Shown: positions 6,440-7,406 of the stretch, piece after piece | Layout: each line of letters begins with the position of its first letter | Position numbering within the stretch: position 1 is the first letter of the stretch | Source: Bacteroidota bacterium | Lineage (GTDB): Bacteria; Bacteroidota; Bacteroidia; Bacteroidales; FEN-979 | Assembly (NCBI GenBank): GCA_026391755.1 | Contig: JAPLDN010000159.1 | Location: 1-7,406, forward strand | Direction of reading: 5' to 3' | Length of the DNA: 7,406 nucleotides | Notes under the pieces: generated by a model | What the model was told of the DNA's origin: nothing | Database searches by the model: none | Seen by the model: the letters and a program-made list of their open reading frames with translations, nothing else | Translations under genes and position numbers: made by a program

Positions 6440-7406
6440 ATGAAAAAGTTCATTTTTGTCATCGCAGTTTTTATCATCGCAACCGCAGCTTTCGCACAGC
6501 AGCCAAAGACCCCGGGGATCATGAAAGAAGGCAAACCCGGTTATTTCCAGAACACCATCATGAAGGATATTCGAGCCGTTGATGAAGGGACCGAGCCCGC
6601 TAAAAAAGAAAAACGCTTCCAGGCCGACCTCAGCGGGATGAATTTCCCGAATAAAGTCAGCCTGTACCAGTCTGAATGGCGCCTTCCACCGGTATCCCAG
6701 GGAAACACAAACACCTGCTGGTGTTTTTCAACCACCTCCTTTTTTGAATCGGAAGTCCACCGGCTTACCGGTCAGGAAGTCAAACTTTCGGAAATGTACA
6801 CGGTATACTGGGAATATGTCGAACGCGCCAGGCGCTTTGTTTCAGAGCGCGGAAATTCAGCCTTTGCTGAAGGTTCTGAGGCCAATGCGGTAAGCCGTGA
6901 GTATAAAAAATACGGGATAGTCCCCAGGGAAGTATATTCAGGAATGGAACCCGGGCGTAGATTTTACTCCCATGCAAAGATGTTTAAGGAACTCAGCCAA
7001 TATATGGAGAGTGTTAAAAATACCAATGCCTGGGATGAAGCCCAGGTTATTTCAACTGTGAAGAGCATTTTGAACCATTACATGGGCATTCCTCCCGAAT
7101 CCTTTGAATGGAAAGGGACAAAGTATACCCCTAAGGAGTTCCTTTCGAACTACCTGAAACTGCAGATGGATGATTACGTAGATGTGCTTTCTTACATGCA
7201 ACAGCCCTTCTGGAAACAAGTGGAATACGAAGTGGAGGATAACTGGTGGCACAGCAGGGAGTATTATAATGTCCCCCTGGAGGATTATATGAATGCCCTG
7301 AAAAATGCTATCAGGAATCACTATACCATTGTAATCGGGGGCGATGTTTCCGAAGCTGGATTCAACCGTGAGGCACAGGTAGCCATTATTCCCAGTTTTG
7401 ATATTG
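6440..7406 (+). CDS. Secreted C1 (papain-fold, bleomycin-hydrolase-like) cysteine peptidase, C-terminus beyond window
   Basis: ATG at 6440 opens a frame that runs 322 codons to the window edge without a stop. Residues 1-19 are a signal peptide (KKFIFVIAVFIIATAAFA, then Q20). The nucleophile region is VSQGNTNTCWCFSTTSFFESE: Gln87 fits the oxyanion-hole glutamine and Cys93 the catalytic cysteine, with the six-residue spacing of papain (QGxCGSCW). The segment after it (EMYTVYWEYVERAR, then GNSAFAEGSEANAV, YKKYGIVPREVY) matches the larger C1B/bleomycin hydrolase-like fold rather than classic papain. The catalytic His and Asn should lie just past the edge, so activity cannot be confirmed. The signal peptide implies periplasmic or surface location, unlike cytoplasmic bleomycin hydrolases. 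Cys95, where papain has Ala (CWAF), is unusual. The gene is divergent from the sigma operon and may or may not be related to it. No Shine-Dalgarno sequence is visible. Confidence 0.88.
   Translation, partial: MKKFIFVIAVFIIATAAFAQQPKTPGIMKEGKPGYFQNTIMKDIRAVDEGTEPAKKEKRFQADLSGMNFPNKVSLYQSEWRLPPVSQGNTNTCWCFSTTSFFESEVHRLTGQEVKLSEMYTVYWEYVERARRFVSERGNSAFAEGSEANAVSREYKKYGIVPREVYSGMEPGRRFYSHAKMFKELSQYMESVKNTNAWDEAQVISTVKSILNHYMGIPPESFEWKGTKYTPKEFLSNYLKLQMDDYVDVLSYMQQPFWKQVEYEVEDNWWHSREYYNVPLEDYMNALKNAIRNHYTIVIGGDVSEAGFNREAQVAIIPSFDI

Overview
The window looks like chromosomal DNA of a Bacteroidota member, probably a free-living or gut Bacteroidales/Marinilabiliales-type lineage. The evidence is an ECF sigma factor of the 'Bacteroides expansion' type, a FecR anti-sigma factor ending in a DUF4974 domain, two proteins with carboxypeptidase-like regulatory domains (one also with an STN domain), a secreted BNR/VPS10-like protein typical of type IX secretion cargo, an exact TAnnTTTG promoter element, and a general lack of Shine-Dalgarno sequences. 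No RNA gene, CRISPR array, insertion sequence or phage gene was seen.

Layout. (1) Positions 1-1106, minus strand: the first 368 codons of a large secreted beta-propeller (BNR/Asp-box, VPS10-like) protein, cut by the window edge. (2) Positions 1107-1376: a divergent intergenic region with a good -7 promoter element for the next gene and a short hairpin. (3) Positions 1377-1910, plus strand: a small three-helix membrane protein of the DUF4337 family. (4) Positions 1919-6257, minus strand: a compact four-gene unit. In transcription order it holds a signal-peptide protein with a carboxypeptidase-like regulatory domain, an ECF sigma factor, a FecR-type anti-sigma factor, and an STN plus carboxypeptidase-like regulatory domain protein. 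The spacings are 36 bp, 48 bp and a 50-bp overlap, so it is almost certainly one operon. (5) Positions 6258-6439: a divergent promoter region with a perfect 19-bp palindrome beside the next gene. (6) Positions 6440 to the right edge, plus strand: the first 322 codons of a secreted papain-fold (C1, bleomycin-hydrolase-like) cysteine peptidase.

How the genes may work together. Sigma and FecR pairs in Bacteroidota normally sit beside a SusC/FecA-like TonB-dependent barrel, whose STN domain passes the ligand signal to FecR. Here no barrel is present. Instead the STN domain is joined to a carboxypeptidase-like regulatory domain and a conserved C-terminal region of about 300 residues, and a paralogue of that protein without STN opens the operon. 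The inferred model is a trans-envelope signalling module in which the STN protein replaces the barrel transducer and the first gene is a sensor, partner or target. This module is the most interesting part of the window. Its domain identities are well supported by sequence, but its function is inference.
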